From an uncultured Flavobacteriales bacterium (GTDB lineage Bacteria; Bacteroidota; Bacteroidia; CAIKAF01), in the NCBI GenBank assembly GCA_937925455.1, contig CALEWF010000185.1, forward strand, positions 1 through 6,253: DNA of 6,253 bases. The letters are read 5' to 3'. Below, piece by piece: positions 6,063 to 6,253 of this stretch (its first letter is position 1; the number at the start of each line of letters is the position of its first letter). The position numbers and the translations under genes are program-made. The notes below the pieces were generated by a model. That model searched no databases. It saw nothing but the letters and a program-made list of their open reading frames with translations, and had not been told where the DNA came from.

Positions 6063-6158
6063 GTCATTGCGAGGGCGACAGCCCGAAGCAATCTGTATGC
6101 TAAAACGTATGTACCGTACACGACAAACTACCTAAACGCATTTTGTATGCGGTTTGCT
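6063..6158 (+). repeat. GTCATTGCGA/AAACGCAT module, right copy
   Basis: GTCATTGCGA (6063-6072), AGCAATCTGTATGCTAAAACG (split around 6088-6107) and CCTAAACGCATTTTGTATGCGG (within 6131-6152) follow in the same order as the minus-strand reading of 329-426. The centre differs (GGGCGACAGCCCGA instead of a CCCGCC/GGCGGG stem-loop), and the terminal hairpin is degenerate relative to the perfect left one. The remaining bases from 5986 to 6062 and 6159 to 6217 show nothing I recognise. Confidence 0.65.
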
Positions 6159-6217
6159 CCCTAAGCACCTGCTATTCCAACATTCAATTACGGATTATGA
6201 ATACAATGCAATTAATA

Positions 6218-6244
6218 CATCTTCAAATCCTCTCATCTTCAAAT
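6218..6244. repeat. Short direct repeat CATCTTCAAAT, start of a possible array
   Basis: CATCTTCAAAT occurs at 6218-6228 and again at 6234-6244, a 16-base period, with TATTTCATT following to the window end. Short tandem runs of this TCTTCAAAT kind occur in Bacteroidota intergenic DNA (general knowledge). Only two copies are inside the window, so the extent cannot be judged. Confidence 0.45.
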
Positions 6245-6253
6245 TATTTCATT

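Overview
The window looks like a chromosomal segment from a member of the Bacteroidota (Bacteroidetes). Three things point there. It is AT-rich with no evident Shine-Dalgarno sites. It carries a perfect TAnnTTTG -7 box in front of hpt, and its proteins resemble Bacteroidota forms: a short-LID adenylate kinase and a long Rickettsia/Thermus-type isocitrate dehydrogenase. The non-coding flanks are packed with dispersed CACAGAG, ACACGGAT and GTCATTGCGA repeats, which from general knowledge are common in Bacteroidota and some other environmental bacteria. Genus cannot be fixed from sequence alone.

Layout: bases 1-563 contain no gene. They hold an array of CACAGAG inverted-repeat units, a longer repeat arm, a GTCATTGCGA/AAACGCAT module and a candidate terminator. 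Bases 564-4043 are a tight four-gene minus-strand operon, transcribed from high to low coordinates: hpt, adk, a non-hydrolysing UDP-sugar 2-epimerase (wecB/wbpI family), and a 401-residue alpha/alpha-toroid-like protein of unknown function. Junctions are a 1-nt overlap, a 5-nt gap and a 4-nt ATGA overlap. Bases 4044-4148 are a divergent promoter region. Bases 4149-5612 are icd on the plus strand. Bases 5613-6253 contain no gene and are again repeat-rich.

How the genes fit together: hpt and adk supply and balance purine nucleotides. The epimerase makes an activated 2-epimerised amino sugar for surface polysaccharide, and the toroid protein, translationally coupled to it, is plausibly a surface-polysaccharide partner (inference). 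icd is a separate TCA-cycle unit; its cofactor-site residues (D274, I275) predict NAD+ rather than NADP+ use.

The most unusual structural feature is that the 5.3-kb gene block is bracketed by two separate sets of long inverted repeats. One is a 164-bp pair (137-300 and 5617-5780), the other a ~97-bp pair (329-426 and 6063-6158). The order of the two modules is not mirrored, which suggests independently placed dispersed modules rather than one simple mobile element. I see no transposase, integrase, CRISPR, RNA gene or defence system. The coding content is mostly ordinary; the toroid protein and the repeats are the parts worth a second look.
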